A stretch of 64,000 bases of DNA from positions 1-64,000 of the forward strand of contig NZ_JACJRV010000033.1 in assembly GCF_014697475.1 (NCBI RefSeq), read 5' to 3'. A model generated the notes under the pieces. That model did not search any database, was not told where the DNA came from, and saw only the letters and a list, made by a program, of their open reading frames with translations. The position numbers were made by a program, and so were the translations under genes. This DNA is from Nostoc sp. FACHB-152. Lineage in GTDB: Bacteria; Cyanobacteriota; Cyanobacteriia; Cyanobacteriales; Nostocaceae. Every line of letters begins with the position of its first letter. Position 1 is the stretch's first letter. Positions 18,318 through 27,700 of this stretch are shown piece after piece.

Positions 18318-18991
18318 ATTAACCCTTCACGCACAGCCAAAGCTGCTGCTTGGACGCGATCGTCAACGCTGAGTTTATTTAGAATCATACGCACATAAGA
18401 TTTAATAGTTCCTAGTGAAAGGTAGAGATGGTCAGCAATCTCTTGGTTTGAATATCCTTTGGCAATCAGTTTGAGGATTTCTAGCTCACGAGGACTGAGA
18501 ATTTGTTGTTGAAGCGGCTCAGATTCAGGAATTTCCGGCTTAATAACCGTTGGCTTGAGCATCCGAGCGACCTTTTGAGCTATATGAGGATCTAAATAAG
18601 CACCTCCTTGCAAGATCAATTGAATCACCGCGAGGAGTTGTTCCCATTCAATAGTTTTCAGACAGTAACCATCTGCACCAGCTGCTAGCATCCCGATCAC
18701 CTGGGTATCACTGTCAAATGCACTCAAAGCAAGGATACGAGTAGTAGGACAATCACTCTTTATCTGTTGCGTGGCTGTGATTCCATCAACAACTGGCATA
18801 TCAATATCCATCAAAATTACTGCTGGTTGGAGTTGCACAGCTAGTTCTATTGCTTTTGCACCGTCATCTGCTTCTCCAACTACACTAAAACTAGGTTCAA
18901 GGGAAAATTGAGCTTTCATGCCTCGACGTATTAAAGCATGGTCATCAACCAGTAGAATCTGCACAATATTTTGTTGTCCAACTTTTGCCAT
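18314..18991 (-). CDS. NarL/FixJ-family response regulator
   Basis: This is a DNA-binding response regulator. The receiver domain (about residues 10-125) has the acidic pair in LLVDDH, the phospho-acceptor Asp62 in LMDIDMP, and the conserved Ser and Lys later. The LuxR-type helix-turn-helix at about 160-225 reads LSPRELEILKLIAKGYSNQE followed by IADHLYLSLGTIKSYV. The likely partner is the membrane histidine kinase transcribed away from it from 20269, about 1.3 kb distant, but this is inferred only from proximity. It ends four bases into the convergent small gene, so their 3' ends overlap. The target genes are unknown; the adjacent polysaccharide locus is one candidate. Confidence 0.92.
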   Translation of the reverse strand: MAKVGQQNIVQILLVDDHALIRRGMKAQFSLEPSFSVVGEADDGAKAIELAVQLQPAVILMDIDMPVVDGITATQQIKSDCPTTRILALSAFDSDTQVIGMLAAGADGYCLKTIEWEQLLAVIQLILQGGAYLDPHIAQKVARMLKPTVIKPEIPESEPLQQQILSPRELEILKLIAKGYSNQEIADHLYLSLGTIKSYVRMILNKLSVDDRVQAAALAVREGLI

Positions 18992-20268
18992 CTTTACTTA
19001 TTCCTGAGATTGTTTTTGCCATAGGAACCTAGCCTGGTCTGTTTTAGCTGGGAGGGTAAACCAGCAGTTACAACTTTTTGTTTCCTTTTGACCAAACATT
19101 AGTAAAACTAACATGAACAAACTAGAATAAAAATACTTAAATAAATAACTTTCCCTAAAGATTGAAGCTATAAGACTATTATTTGATTTTTGAAAAAATC
19201 AGTACATTGTTACCTGCCTTATTTTGGGTTGCCTATTGCCTGACTACACAAGTATGTTCAGTAATTAAACCGGATTTCTATATGATTAAAAGTAGTAAAT
19301 TAGCAGGAAAACTTAGGTATTAGGTTGGTAAGGTGATTTCCGAAAATTACTGAAATTTAAATGCTAGATGACTTATACATTCATCATTATCCCTTGCCCT
19401 AGAAAATTCTATTAATATGAGCGATTAAAGCGTAGTTGTGTCCTACACTAGTCTCTGTTCTGATTGTAGAGTTGGTTTACTAAAAATTAGGTGGATCAAA
19501 AAAAGATTAAGTAAAACTAGTGTTGATATCAACTAATATATTAAACACATAAAATTAACCGTAATATAAAAAATACTTAAAATTTCTAAGAATTATTTTA
19601 ATTATTAGCCTATCTTGAACAAAATGTAGGGGGTTAAGTCCCATTTTCTATCAATTCGCAAGTGTTGTGGCAGAGTCTAAATCTTCGTTACAACACAGAA
19701 AAAACGAATTGCGAATTCGTTTAATATTTGATTGATAATGTAATTTTGGAAAATTGTTACATTAACTTTTCATATTCATCAGGTTTAGTTTCCGTCACTA
19801 TACCATACAATGTAAGCATTTTTAGAAATGTATAAAAGCTCATGAGAGCCGAAAAAATCGTGAAAAGCATAATGAAGAGTTGATAAACTAAATAGTCTTA
19901 CGAAATTGAATTGTAGCAATACAGTTACATCTAATTTCGATGTTGTTATCAAGCTAAAAAACATTTATTACTTCCATTCAAACTTTTTTACAACACCAGC
20001 TTTACAAACAATTTATATACTTAAACAGCTTTAAACAATATAAATATGAAAATAATACTTACGTATTGAATATGTGCTTAGATTATCTTACAAGACTCAT
20101 TAGTATGAATACTTAATATTGTCATGAGACTACCATTAGAATTCTTAATTAATTTTCAAAATTTTGTATTATTTGCTACTGCTGGGATTGCTGTATCCAG
20201 AGTCATGCTCAAACAATATACGAGCAAATAATTTGGAATTGTCTCTAAATAGCAAGAAAACTATTTCA
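18992..20268. other. Long AT-rich intergenic region
   Basis: About 1.28 kb between the divergent response regulator and histidine kinase genes has no supported reading frame. It contains a nested inverted-repeat structure at 19653-19717, and a smaller hairpin just before it (GGG, loop TTAAGT, CCC near 19631-19642). The remaining sequence is AT-rich and could hold promoters or a non-coding RNA, but I cannot define one. Confidence 0.45.
19653..19717. repeat. Nested inverted repeat, possible structured RNA or operator
   Basis: Outer arms AATTCGCAA (19653-19661) and TTGCGAATT (19709-19717) are perfect reverse complements. Directly inside them on the left is a second perfect pair, GTGTTGT (19662-19668) with ACAACAC (19690-19696), enclosing a 21-base loop. 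On the right the two arms are separated by 12 bases. The structure would fold into a stem with an internal bulge if transcribed. It lies in a 1.28 kb region without genes. Confidence 0.5.
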
Positions 20269-21741
20269 ATGGTGTCATCTATTACTTTTTTACGTTTACT
20301 AGCACCGTCAGCTCTAAGAATTCGTTTATTTGCACCTTTGTACACTAGCTTTTTAGTTCTAGTGTTATTAATAGTAGGACAACAAGGCTGGAACCTTTGG
20401 ATAACAATCCTCAGCCAGCAAGCAGCTACTCGGATCAGCCATACTTTGCTAGTAAAGCGTGAAGCAGAACAGCTGCTGAACATTGCCTGTCATCAAGAAA
20501 GAAACTTTCTTGAAGTTAGTACTCCTCAAAAGTTAGACTTCCATACCAGCCTAGAGCGTCTATACACTCTTTCACAAAATAACCCTACTCAACTCCAGAA
20601 ACTTGATCAGATTAAAATTCTCTCTACTCACTGGCAAAATCAATTAAAAAATAGACAACTTTTCAGATCTGCCAATATCTATATTTCAGGAGAAGATCCC
20701 TTATTCAATGCTCTGAGCGATCAAATACGTACCCTGCTTTTGCATGAGGATATTATTTTAGAGCAACATCAGTATCAAGTCCAGCAATTTTACAAAATTA
20801 ATGTAGCTGTAGACTTATTTTTACTAATAGTGGTATTAGCAGGAGTTGCATATAATGTAAAACTATTATATCAAAGAGTGGCAATTCCTTTAGCCAAATT
20901 GACGCAGGTTGGAGAAAAGTGGCGAAATGGGGAAATGGAAGCCAAATTTGATTATTCCTCATGTGATGAAATTGGACAATTGGCTCTTGTTCTCAATACA
21001 ATGGCAGTTGAAACTTATGCTCGTCAGGAATGGATGAACGAGCGCAATCAACAGTTTCAAAACCTGATTTCTGCTTTATCCCACGATATCCGCTCACCTT
21101 TGCTTGCCACCCGCAATACTTGGGATGCAATTTTGAAAGGAGCTTTTGGCCCGGTAAACGATACTTGGAAGGAAGTGTTTCAAGAGTGCCGCCAAGCGAA
21201 CATGGATCTTCTCAAGCTTGTAGAAGTTCTACTAGATGTCTCTCGTTATGAAGCTGATGGTGGCATTCAGCTAAACTATGAACCTCTTGATTGGGAAGAG
21301 ATTTTTGTCAAAATAATTGCTCAACTCAAAGCAAATTTAAAATCTGAGATCTCGTTAATCTATAAAATTTCTCCATCTCTACCAACCATTTATGGTGATG
21401 AGTTAGAGATTAGAAGAGTTTTACAAAACCTGCTAGAAAATGCGGTGCGGGTAAGCGAGCCAAATAAAACAATTTTCCTAGAAGTAGCAGCTTATCAAGC
21501 AAACCAAGTACAAGTTAGTGTGCGTGATCAGGGTTTAGGAATTTCACCACAAGAGAAAGAACGCCTGTTCCACCGTTTTATTCAAGGACGAACTCGCAGT
21601 GGAAAATCTGGTCTGGGTCTGTACTTGTGCCGTCAAATCGTCGAAGCTCATGGTGGTAGTATTGGCGTTGAAAGTTCTGTTGGAGAAGGTAGTATGTTCT
21701 GGTTTACCCTTCCTGTTAATCAAGAACAGACTCAGTTTTAA
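20269..21741 (+). CDS. Membrane sensor histidine kinase (HAMP, HisKA, HATPase)
   Basis: This kinase has a membrane helix near residues 20-40 (FAPLYTSFLVLVLLIVG) and a sensing region of about 140 residues without a recognised fold. A second helix (VDLFLLIVVLAGVAYNV), a HAMP linker, and the HisKA domain follow. The phospho-acceptor is His272 in LSHDIRSP. The ATPase domain has the N box (RRVLQNLLENAV), the G1 box (DQGLGIS) and the G2 box (SGLGLYL). I chose the ATG at 20269; the frame is open back to a TTG at 20164, but those residues look non-coding. It probably pairs with a response regulator, perhaps the one at 18314. The signal is unknown. Confidence 0.9.
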   Translation: MVSSITFLRLLAPSALRIRLFAPLYTSFLVLVLLIVGQQGWNLWITILSQQAATRISHTLLVKREAEQLLNIACHQERNFLEVSTPQKLDFHTSLERLYTLSQNNPTQLQKLDQIKILSTHWQNQLKNRQLFRSANIYISGEDPLFNALSDQIRTLLLHEDIILEQHQYQVQQFYKINVAVDLFLLIVVLAGVAYNVKLLYQRVAIPLAKLTQVGEKWRNGEMEAKFDYSSCDEIGQLALVLNTMAVETYARQEWMNERNQQFQNLISALSHDIRSPLLATRNTWDAILKGAFGPVNDTWKEVFQECRQANMDLLKLVEVLLDVSRYEADGGIQLNYEPLDWEEIFVKIIAQLKANLKSEISLIYKISPSLPTIYGDELEIRRVLQNLLENAVRVSEPNKTIFLEVAAYQANQVQVSVRDQGLGISPQEKERLFHRFIQGRTRSGKSGLGLYLCRQIVEAHGGSIGVESSVGEGSMFWFTLPVNQEQTQF

Positions 21742-21858
21742 CATCAAAAAGAATGTCAAATTAGTTACAATGCCTGATAGGATGTTTAGGGTTAGACTCC
21801 TCCTTTTTGCCTTGCCCTTCGCAATATAGTAAAATTTGGTGCGATCGCCTGCCCTACC

Positions 21859-24516
21859 CTAAGCCATCTGTCGCGCCATCAAATTTGCAAATAACCCCTC
21901 TTGGCTGACTAATTCCTCAAACTTACCTTGCTGAACAACTCGGCCAGCTTCAATCACATAAATTTTATCAGCATTGCGGATGGTGCTGAGGCGATGAGCA
22001 ATTACTATGCGCGTGACTCCCAAATTATCTAAACTGCTGCTAACTATAGCTTGGGTTCGATTATCTAAGGCACTGGTAGCTTCATCAAAAATAAGGATTC
22101 TCGGTTTTAATACCAAAGCACGGGCAATTAATAATCGCTGTCTTTGTCCACCAGACAGGTTTGTCCCGCCTTCGGAAATGACTGTGTGCATCTCCATTGG
22201 CATAAATTTAATATCATCAGCAAACCCAGCCATGCGCGCCGCTTCCCAAGCTTCATCCATCGTCACTAATGCGCCGCTAGAAATATTTTCAAAAATAGAA
22301 GCACTATTAATCCGGCCATTTTGCAAGACAACACCAATCTGTCGCCGCACTGCTGATATATCTAAGCCTGATAAATCCTGACCATCGTAGTAAATTGTCC
22401 CGTCTTTTGGTGTTTCAAACCCCAACAACATCCTAATAATTGTCGATTTACCACTACCAGAAGGCCCTACTAAAGCAACAAACTCTCCGGCTTCGCACTT
22501 AATAGTGACATCATCTAAGTTGAGGGGGCCGTCTTCTCGGTAACGGAACGTTACATGATCAATTTTGACTTTACCTGTTAACCGCCCCGGATCGCTTTTG
22601 TTTAGGTCAATTTCTGGTTGCGCCTGAAAGATAGGTTTTGCTCGTTCCCAAAAAATACTGATGTCTAATATGCTAATTATGGTATTGCTCAGTTGTGTTG
22701 CACCCAAAATAAAAATAGCAAAGGCTGAGTTAAATGCTAAAAATGTACCTGTAGATAATCCGGCACTGCCTTGAGATGGGGCTTGTGTAATTAATGTGAT
22801 TGCCAGCCAAAAGATGATGATCGAAGTAACTGTTGGCATGACAGTATTAAATATAGCTAAGATATCTTCTACTATTTCTGTACTCAGTTTGAGTTTGAGT
22901 TGCTGACTATATTTGTTTGCCCAGTAAGCAAAGGCACGGTCTTCGGCACTGTTGACACGAAGTTTAGAAACGCCTGCAACCATCTGGACAGTGAAACCAA
23001 AAATATCTCCTTCTATTTCTTCTAAAGCACGCAATTTCTGGCGGGTAAATATGCCAGAGATCGTAGTAAAGATGATTGTCGCCACTGCTACTGCTAACAC
23101 AACTAGAGCCAAACTAGAACTGTAGACAAACAACAGTCCCAAATTCAGCAGGGAGAAGAAACTAGTAAAAATTGTGCGTAATACTGTGTCGCCAAGTTTC
23201 TGACGAATTTGGGTGATAGCAGAAACGCGAGATTGTAAATCGCCAATGGAATACTGCCGAAATAAAGATACCCGTAAATTCAATAATCTATCCCAAAGGG
23301 CTGCTTGGGAATCTAAACTAGCTTTACTGTCTAGTCTCAGTCCGGCAAACCCTTGGGCAGTTTGAAAAATCACTGTGCCGAAGGTGGCTGCCAATAGACC
23401 TAAGCCGATTTGAACTAATAAGCCGCGATCGCCATCGGGAATGGCAGCATCGATGAGAATGCCGGTGGCTAAGGGCGTTAACATCCCTAGTAATGCGGCG
23501 ATTGTGCCTGTCAGGAGGATGATTAGCAGTTCTCTTATCTGCCCTTGGAAGGCGAACTGCAACACATTGATCGCAGTTAAATTTTGATCTGGGAGGGAAC
23601 GATAAAACACATAGGCAAAGGGAGCCAGTTGTTTAGCAGTATAATTATTGACGGGAATGCGAGTATGATGTTCTGGGTCAAAAATTTCGTATTTTCTTGT
23701 ACCTACTGGTAAAATTGCCACAGGGCGATTCTCTTGATACGTGTATCCTAGTAGAGGACTAGTATCTTTTAACCACCATTGCTCGTTGAGTAATACCCGC
23801 CGAATCCGAATGCGAGATGCACGGGCGATCGCTTCTAGGGGTTCTTTAATCCGACTCATATCTTCAGAACGCGCCGGGGGCAGAATCTTCATACCTAATG
23901 CCCTACCTACGGCACCGGCGGCAATTAACAGGGGTGTCCCTTCTTGCAAAAGTTCTGCTTGTTTGGGTTTAAGAACTGAGGCTAAATTACCTAAAGCACC
24001 AACTTTTACTTGATGGTTAAGTTGTTCTCGTGCTTGGAATTGCTGTAGTTTATTGGCTAATTCCTCCTGTTCTATTTGCAGAAGAATTTCACAGAAGTTG
24101 CTATGCAATTCATCAAGAGTAACTTGGATGCTGTCGCAATTACTCAGCTTTTCAGGATGAGAGAACACAGAGGGAACGACAATGCGATCGCTTACACAAC
24201 TACAGATATTTTTCCCCCAAGTCTGCAATAACTCCGGAACTCCCGCAAACTCATCTTTCCCCCAATCATGGATATTTAGTTGCCACAATACAGTATCTTC
24301 CATAGATACCGCTAAAATTTTATGGGTTTTAGTCGCTATCCCAAACAAAGCTTCTCCTGCTGTGGCAGTAAATAAATAACGGCGAACTCCTGCAATCCCT
24401 TGGTGGATGGGAATAGCAAACAATGCGATCGCACCTGATTTAATCTGCCAAACAGTGTGAGGATCATCTAATAATCGGGACTGATTACCTGTAAACAATA
24501 ACTCGGAATCATTCAT
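21859..24516 (-). CDS. NHLP-type peptide export ABC transporter, permease/ATPase without peptidase
   Basis: This 885-residue ABC exporter has an N-terminal region of about 270 residues, starting with a cyclic-nucleotide-binding or cupin-like fold (WQIKSGAIALFAIP). Next comes a six-helix permease (about 330-600) and an ATPase domain with Walker A GPSGSGKST near residue 685 and signature LSGGQRQRL near 785. The Walker B aspartate follows in ILIFDEATSALD. No C39 cysteine is present. This architecture matches the second ABC subunit of NHLP (nitrile-hydratase-leader peptide) bacteriocin export systems. The other parts are encoded divergently from 24969 onward. The two ABC proteins are expected to act as a pair, but that is inference. 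Confidence 0.88.
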   Translation of the reverse strand: MNDSELLFTGNQSRLLDDPHTVWQIKSGAIALFAIPIHQGIAGVRRYLFTATAGEALFGIATKTHKILAVSMEDTVLWQLNIHDWGKDEFAGVPELLQTWGKNICSCVSDRIVVPSVFSHPEKLSNCDSIQVTLDELHSNFCEILLQIEQEELANKLQQFQAREQLNHQVKVGALGNLASVLKPKQAELLQEGTPLLIAAGAVGRALGMKILPPARSEDMSRIKEPLEAIARASRIRIRRVLLNEQWWLKDTSPLLGYTYQENRPVAILPVGTRKYEIFDPEHHTRIPVNNYTAKQLAPFAYVFYRSLPDQNLTAINVLQFAFQGQIRELLIILLTGTIAALLGMLTPLATGILIDAAIPDGDRGLLVQIGLGLLAATFGTVIFQTAQGFAGLRLDSKASLDSQAALWDRLLNLRVSLFRQYSIGDLQSRVSAITQIRQKLGDTVLRTIFTSFFSLLNLGLLFVYSSSLALVVLAVAVATIIFTTISGIFTRQKLRALEEIEGDIFGFTVQMVAGVSKLRVNSAEDRAFAYWANKYSQQLKLKLSTEIVEDILAIFNTVMPTVTSIIIFWLAITLITQAPSQGSAGLSTGTFLAFNSAFAIFILGATQLSNTIISILDISIFWERAKPIFQAQPEIDLNKSDPGRLTGKVKIDHVTFRYREDGPLNLDDVTIKCEAGEFVALVGPSGSGKSTIIRMLLGFETPKDGTIYYDGQDLSGLDISAVRRQIGVVLQNGRINSASIFENISSGALVTMDEAWEAARMAGFADDIKFMPMEMHTVISEGGTNLSGGQRQRLLIARALVLKPRILIFDEATSALDNRTQAIVSSSLDNLGVTRIVIAHRLSTIRNADKIYVIEAGRVVQQGKFEELVSQEGLFANLMARQMA

Positions 24517-24968
24517 TTGAATTTATAGAATTTTTTAATTACTTTGTAGTCAGCAGTAAAGTGCTTAGAGAATCAGGACTTTGGCTTACGCCACTAGCCT
24601 TAGTCTGGGTTGCTTGGCGATTTAGGAGGATAAATTTTAGCCTGATTTGCCAGTTCTGCAATCTTCGCGGTGATTTAGCGATTCTTCTGGGCAAACTAAA
24701 AATGATTGATCATCCTAGAGAGAGGAAATACTATCCGATTTATAAATTTTTTTATCAGATTCATATTAAGTTAGGTTAACTTTTAACCTTCTATGAACAA
24801 TGTTTTTTTAGCTAATGCTAAAGGTGACATTTATTTAAATTAATTACCCATGTTAAAACTCATACTAGCTTTGCGTTTTAAATATTTTTAACTTTAGTGT
24901 CAAAGTTAAAAGACTATATTCTAGTGCAATAAATAATTTAATACCACCCATAATCAAGTTTAAATACT
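24517..24968. other. Intergenic region between divergent export genes
   Basis: This 452-base stretch separates the two halves of the export module and should carry both promoters. A 72-codon frame at 24561-24779 has no ribosome site and an amino-acid make-up unlike a leader peptide, so I do not call it. I looked here for a precursor peptide with a double-glycine leader and found none. Confidence 0.4.
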
Positions 24969-26006
24969 ATGCTCAAACAAACACTGGCTAATTTTCCTAA
25001 TTTTGTAGCTTTTAGAAATAGCGATATTGATTGGATGCTTAGTGTAGGTAGAATCACTGAATATTATCCTGGTGAAATTCTTATTAAAGAAGGTCAAGCA
25101 ATTCTTGATACAGTAGAAGTTTTGTTAGAAGGAGCTTTCAGTATTTGTGTTTCTCCCACTGGGAATATAGAAGATGCAGTAGAAATTGATCGGGTAAATG
25201 CGGGAGAAATTGTAGAATCTCTATCTTTTATAGATAATCGTCCGCCATCTAGTAGTTTTATCGCCTTGCAACAATCACAGGTTTTATCTGTGCCTAGAAT
25301 TTTATTAATTAATAAGTTAGAAGAAGATACAGATTTTGCTGCCCATTTTTATCAAATGCTGTCTATTGAACTCTCACAGCAATTACGAAGATTAAGTGAT
25401 TTTCTCATTAAAAATAAAGTAGTTCCGGGTGAAGCACTACGAAAAGTTTTATTTGTATTTGCCATCTTGAATGACGGCGATATTGATTGGATGATTTCTC
25501 AGGGAACTAAAATCAAAGTTAATCCAGGAACGGTGCTGATTGAGGAAGGTAAGCCAGTTGACGCACTATATATATTGTTAGATGGCAAATTAGGAATTTA
25601 CGTTAGCACACAACATAATGAACTAACTCAAAAAGAAATTGCTAAGTCAGTCAAAGGTGAAATTTTAGGAGAAATGTCCTTTGTAGAAACAACCACTGCT
25701 TCTGCCACAGTTAAAGCAGTAGAATCTTCAATATTATTAGCATTACCACAGCAAATACTAGCCAAAAAATTAAAGCAAGATACAGGATTTACAGCCCGAT
25801 TTTATCGAGCGATCGCTGTAGTTTTAACAGATAGAATACGTGATAGATTATTCCGCCGAGGATTTGGCAAATTAGCTTATCAACTAGACGAAATCCTATC
25901 CGAAGATATCGAAGTTGAAGATGAAATTGACTTAGATACCTTAGACAATACCGCCTTAGCTGGTGCTAGATTTGACTGGATGATTAAAAGGTTGAATAGG
26001 CAATAG
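24969..26006 (+). CDS. Protein with two cyclic-nucleotide-binding domains (export module)
   Basis: This 345-residue soluble protein contains two tandem cyclic-nucleotide-binding beta-barrels, at about residues 15-130 and 155-290. The second has the better preserved core (PGTVLIEEGKPVDALYILLDG, then GEILGEMSFVE). The first lacks a clear phosphate-binding arginine segment, so nucleotide binding there is doubtful. No DNA-binding or catalytic domain follows; the last 50 residues are acidic. Proteins of this type recur next to NHLP export genes, and this one is the first gene of the plus-strand half of the module. A role in gating or assembling the transporter is inferred. Its last codons and stop lie in a heptanucleotide repeat. 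Confidence 0.85.
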   Translation: MLKQTLANFPNFVAFRNSDIDWMLSVGRITEYYPGEILIKEGQAILDTVEVLLEGAFSICVSPTGNIEDAVEIDRVNAGEIVESLSFIDNRPPSSSFIALQQSQVLSVPRILLINKLEEDTDFAAHFYQMLSIELSQQLRRLSDFLIKNKVVPGEALRKVLFVFAILNDGDIDWMISQGTKIKVNPGTVLIEEGKPVDALYILLDGKLGIYVSTQHNELTQKEIAKSVKGEILGEMSFVETTTASATVKAVESSILLALPQQILAKKLKQDTGFTARFYRAIAVVLTDRIRDRLFRRGFGKLAYQLDEILSEDIEVEDEIDLDTLDNTALAGARFDWMIKRLNRQ

Positions 26007-26029
26007 GCAATGGTCAATAGTCAATGGTC
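25995..26029. repeat. Heptanucleotide tandem repeat (STRR)
   Basis: Five consecutive heptamers of the form AATRGKC lie here: AATAGGC twice, then AATGGTC, AATAGTC and AATGGTC. Such short tandemly repeated repetitive sequences are known from heterocystous cyanobacteria. The array contains the TAG stop codon (26004-26006) of the cyclic-nucleotide-binding gene. Confidence 0.75.
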
Positions 26030-26073
26030 AAGAAAAACCCATTCCCAACTCTCCATTCTCAACTCCCCAAGCA

Positions 26074-27513
26074 ATGCCTGACAAAGAAAGTATATTTCGC
26101 AAAGAATCGCTGGAGCGTTTATCTTCTCCAGAGAGATTAGATCAATTAATGCAGATAGTTAATCCTTTAGATTGGCTACCATTGGCTACTTTAGGTAGTT
26201 TTATTATCTTGGGGTTAATTTGGAGTATTTGTGGTCGAATTCCTGTGACGGTTTCAGGTAAAGGAATACTCATGAAACCCAATCAAGCTATAACTTTTGA
26301 GTCCCCGATTTCAGGACAATTGAAAAGTCTGAATGTTAAAACCGGACAATGTATCGAAAAAGGAGATATCCTAGCCACAATTGATCCTACTGATCTCAAA
26401 CAACAATTACAACTCCAACGTTTAAAACTGTCGCAGTTACAAACACAAGAACGGAATTCTATTGTTCTTCAGCAACAAAGGATTACAAAAGAAAAAGAAG
26501 CGATCGCATCTGCTAGAGCAAGTTACATTCAACGTTTACGTGATACCCAAACTCTCACGCCTGCATTTTATGAAAAAGGCTTAAATGCTATTCGTCAACA
26601 GCGTATTAGTTTACAGCAACGCCTTAATGATGCTACAGAACTTGTGCCTGTCCTCCAAGATAGACTCCAGAAACGTCAGCAGCTTTTAGATGCAGGCGCA
26701 ATTGCCAAAGATACCTTATTACAAGCACAGCAAGAATATAAACAAGGGTTACAAAGTGTATATGATATCCAAGCGCAACTCAAGCAGTTAGATGTGCAAG
26801 AAACAGAAGCACAGCAGAGATACTTAGGAAATCTCAGTTCTGTAGGAGAACTGCAAGCACAATTAAAAGACTTAGAAACTAGGAGTAAACGTATTGAGCA
26901 AGAAAATGCCGAAAATATTAATACTAAAGTTAATCAAATTCAGGATGTAAATCGAGCGATCGCTCAACTAGAGAAACAAATATTAGATAATAGCAATATT
27001 TTCAGTCTCAGCAGTGGTTGTATCTTAGAAGTCTCAACTTTTGTCGGTCAAGTTGTTAGTCCTGGAACTCCTCTATTAACCGTAAACGCCAGTGGCAACA
27101 ACACTCCACTGATTGCCATTTCTTACTTTAACGTCAAAGATGGCAAGCAGATTCAACCAGGAATGACCCTACAAATCACCCCCGACTCCGTGAAAAGAGA
27201 ACGCTTCGGCGGTATCGTTGCTCAAGTAACCTCCGTTTCCCCCTTACCTGTTACCAAAGAAGGTGCAAATTCTATTATTGGTAATCCTGACTTAGTAGCC
27301 AAAATCTTGCCCACTGGCGGTGGAGACATGGAAGTGCGCGCAGAAATGGTCATCGAGTCATCCACCTTTAGCGGTTATCGTTGGTCTTCTTCCCAAGGGC
27401 CAAAATTGAAAATTTCTGCGGGAACAACTACCAGTGTGCGGGTGAAAGTCTCAGAACAAGCACCAATTACTTATGTCTTGCCCATTCTCCGTGAATTTAC
27501 TGGGATTGACTAA
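26074..27513 (+). CDS. HlyD-family adaptor of the NHLP export module
   Basis: This is a periplasmic adaptor (membrane fusion) protein. A single membrane helix lies at about residues 43-65 (LPLATLGSFIILGLIWSICG). It is followed by the biotinyl-lipoyl-like half motif (ESPISGQLKSLNVKTGQCIE). A long coiled-coil hairpin (about 110-310, rich in Gln and Leu) and the returning lipoyl half and beta-barrel (GCILEVSTFVGQVVSPGTPL) complete it. The layout and neighbours match the secretion protein of NHLP bacteriocin systems. It bridges the inner-membrane ABC transporter and an outer-membrane channel. No TolC-like gene is in the window. It starts 67 bases after the cyclic-nucleotide-binding gene, so they are probably co-transcribed. 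Confidence 0.9.
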   Translation: MPDKESIFRKESLERLSSPERLDQLMQIVNPLDWLPLATLGSFIILGLIWSICGRIPVTVSGKGILMKPNQAITFESPISGQLKSLNVKTGQCIEKGDILATIDPTDLKQQLQLQRLKLSQLQTQERNSIVLQQQRITKEKEAIASARASYIQRLRDTQTLTPAFYEKGLNAIRQQRISLQQRLNDATELVPVLQDRLQKRQQLLDAGAIAKDTLLQAQQEYKQGLQSVYDIQAQLKQLDVQETEAQQRYLGNLSSVGELQAQLKDLETRSKRIEQENAENINTKVNQIQDVNRAIAQLEKQILDNSNIFSLSSGCILEVSTFVGQVVSPGTPLLTVNASGNNTPLIAISYFNVKDGKQIQPGMTLQITPDSVKRERFGGIVAQVTSVSPLPVTKEGANSIIGNPDLVAKILPTGGGDMEVRAEMVIESSTFSGYRWSSSQGPKLKISAGTTTSVRVKVSEQAPITYVLPILREFTGID

Positions 27514-27515
27514 AG

Positions 27516-27636
27516 TAGTAGTCTGACAAACCAAAATTGCTGCGTAAAGGCAGCACGGGGGCTGGGGAGCAGGGGATAAGTTACTGTCCATTCCCCTCTG
27601 CTCGCCACCTAGTAAAGTTGACTTGCCAGACCAGTA
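27516..27636. repeat. MITE-like element with imperfect terminal inverted repeats
   Basis: The left end (27516-27534, starting TAGTAGTCTGACAA) and the right end (27618-27636, ending TTGCCAGACCAGTA) are imperfect inverted repeats of 19 bases with about five mismatches. They enclose a G-rich then C-rich interior that could fold back on itself. The element fills much of the gap between the adaptor and peptidase-transporter genes and has no reading frame. Confidence 0.4.
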
Positions 27637-27700
27637 AGGCTGATGCATCCTTCTCCATTTCTATTCCCTGTCACCTGTAACCTGTCCCCTCTCTTTACCA

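Noticed and set aside
24561-24779. 72-codon plus-strand frame between the export genes, considered as a precursor peptide
   Set aside because: It has no ribosome site, no double-glycine leader, no match to Nif11 or nitrile-hydratase leaders, and a basic, aromatic composition.
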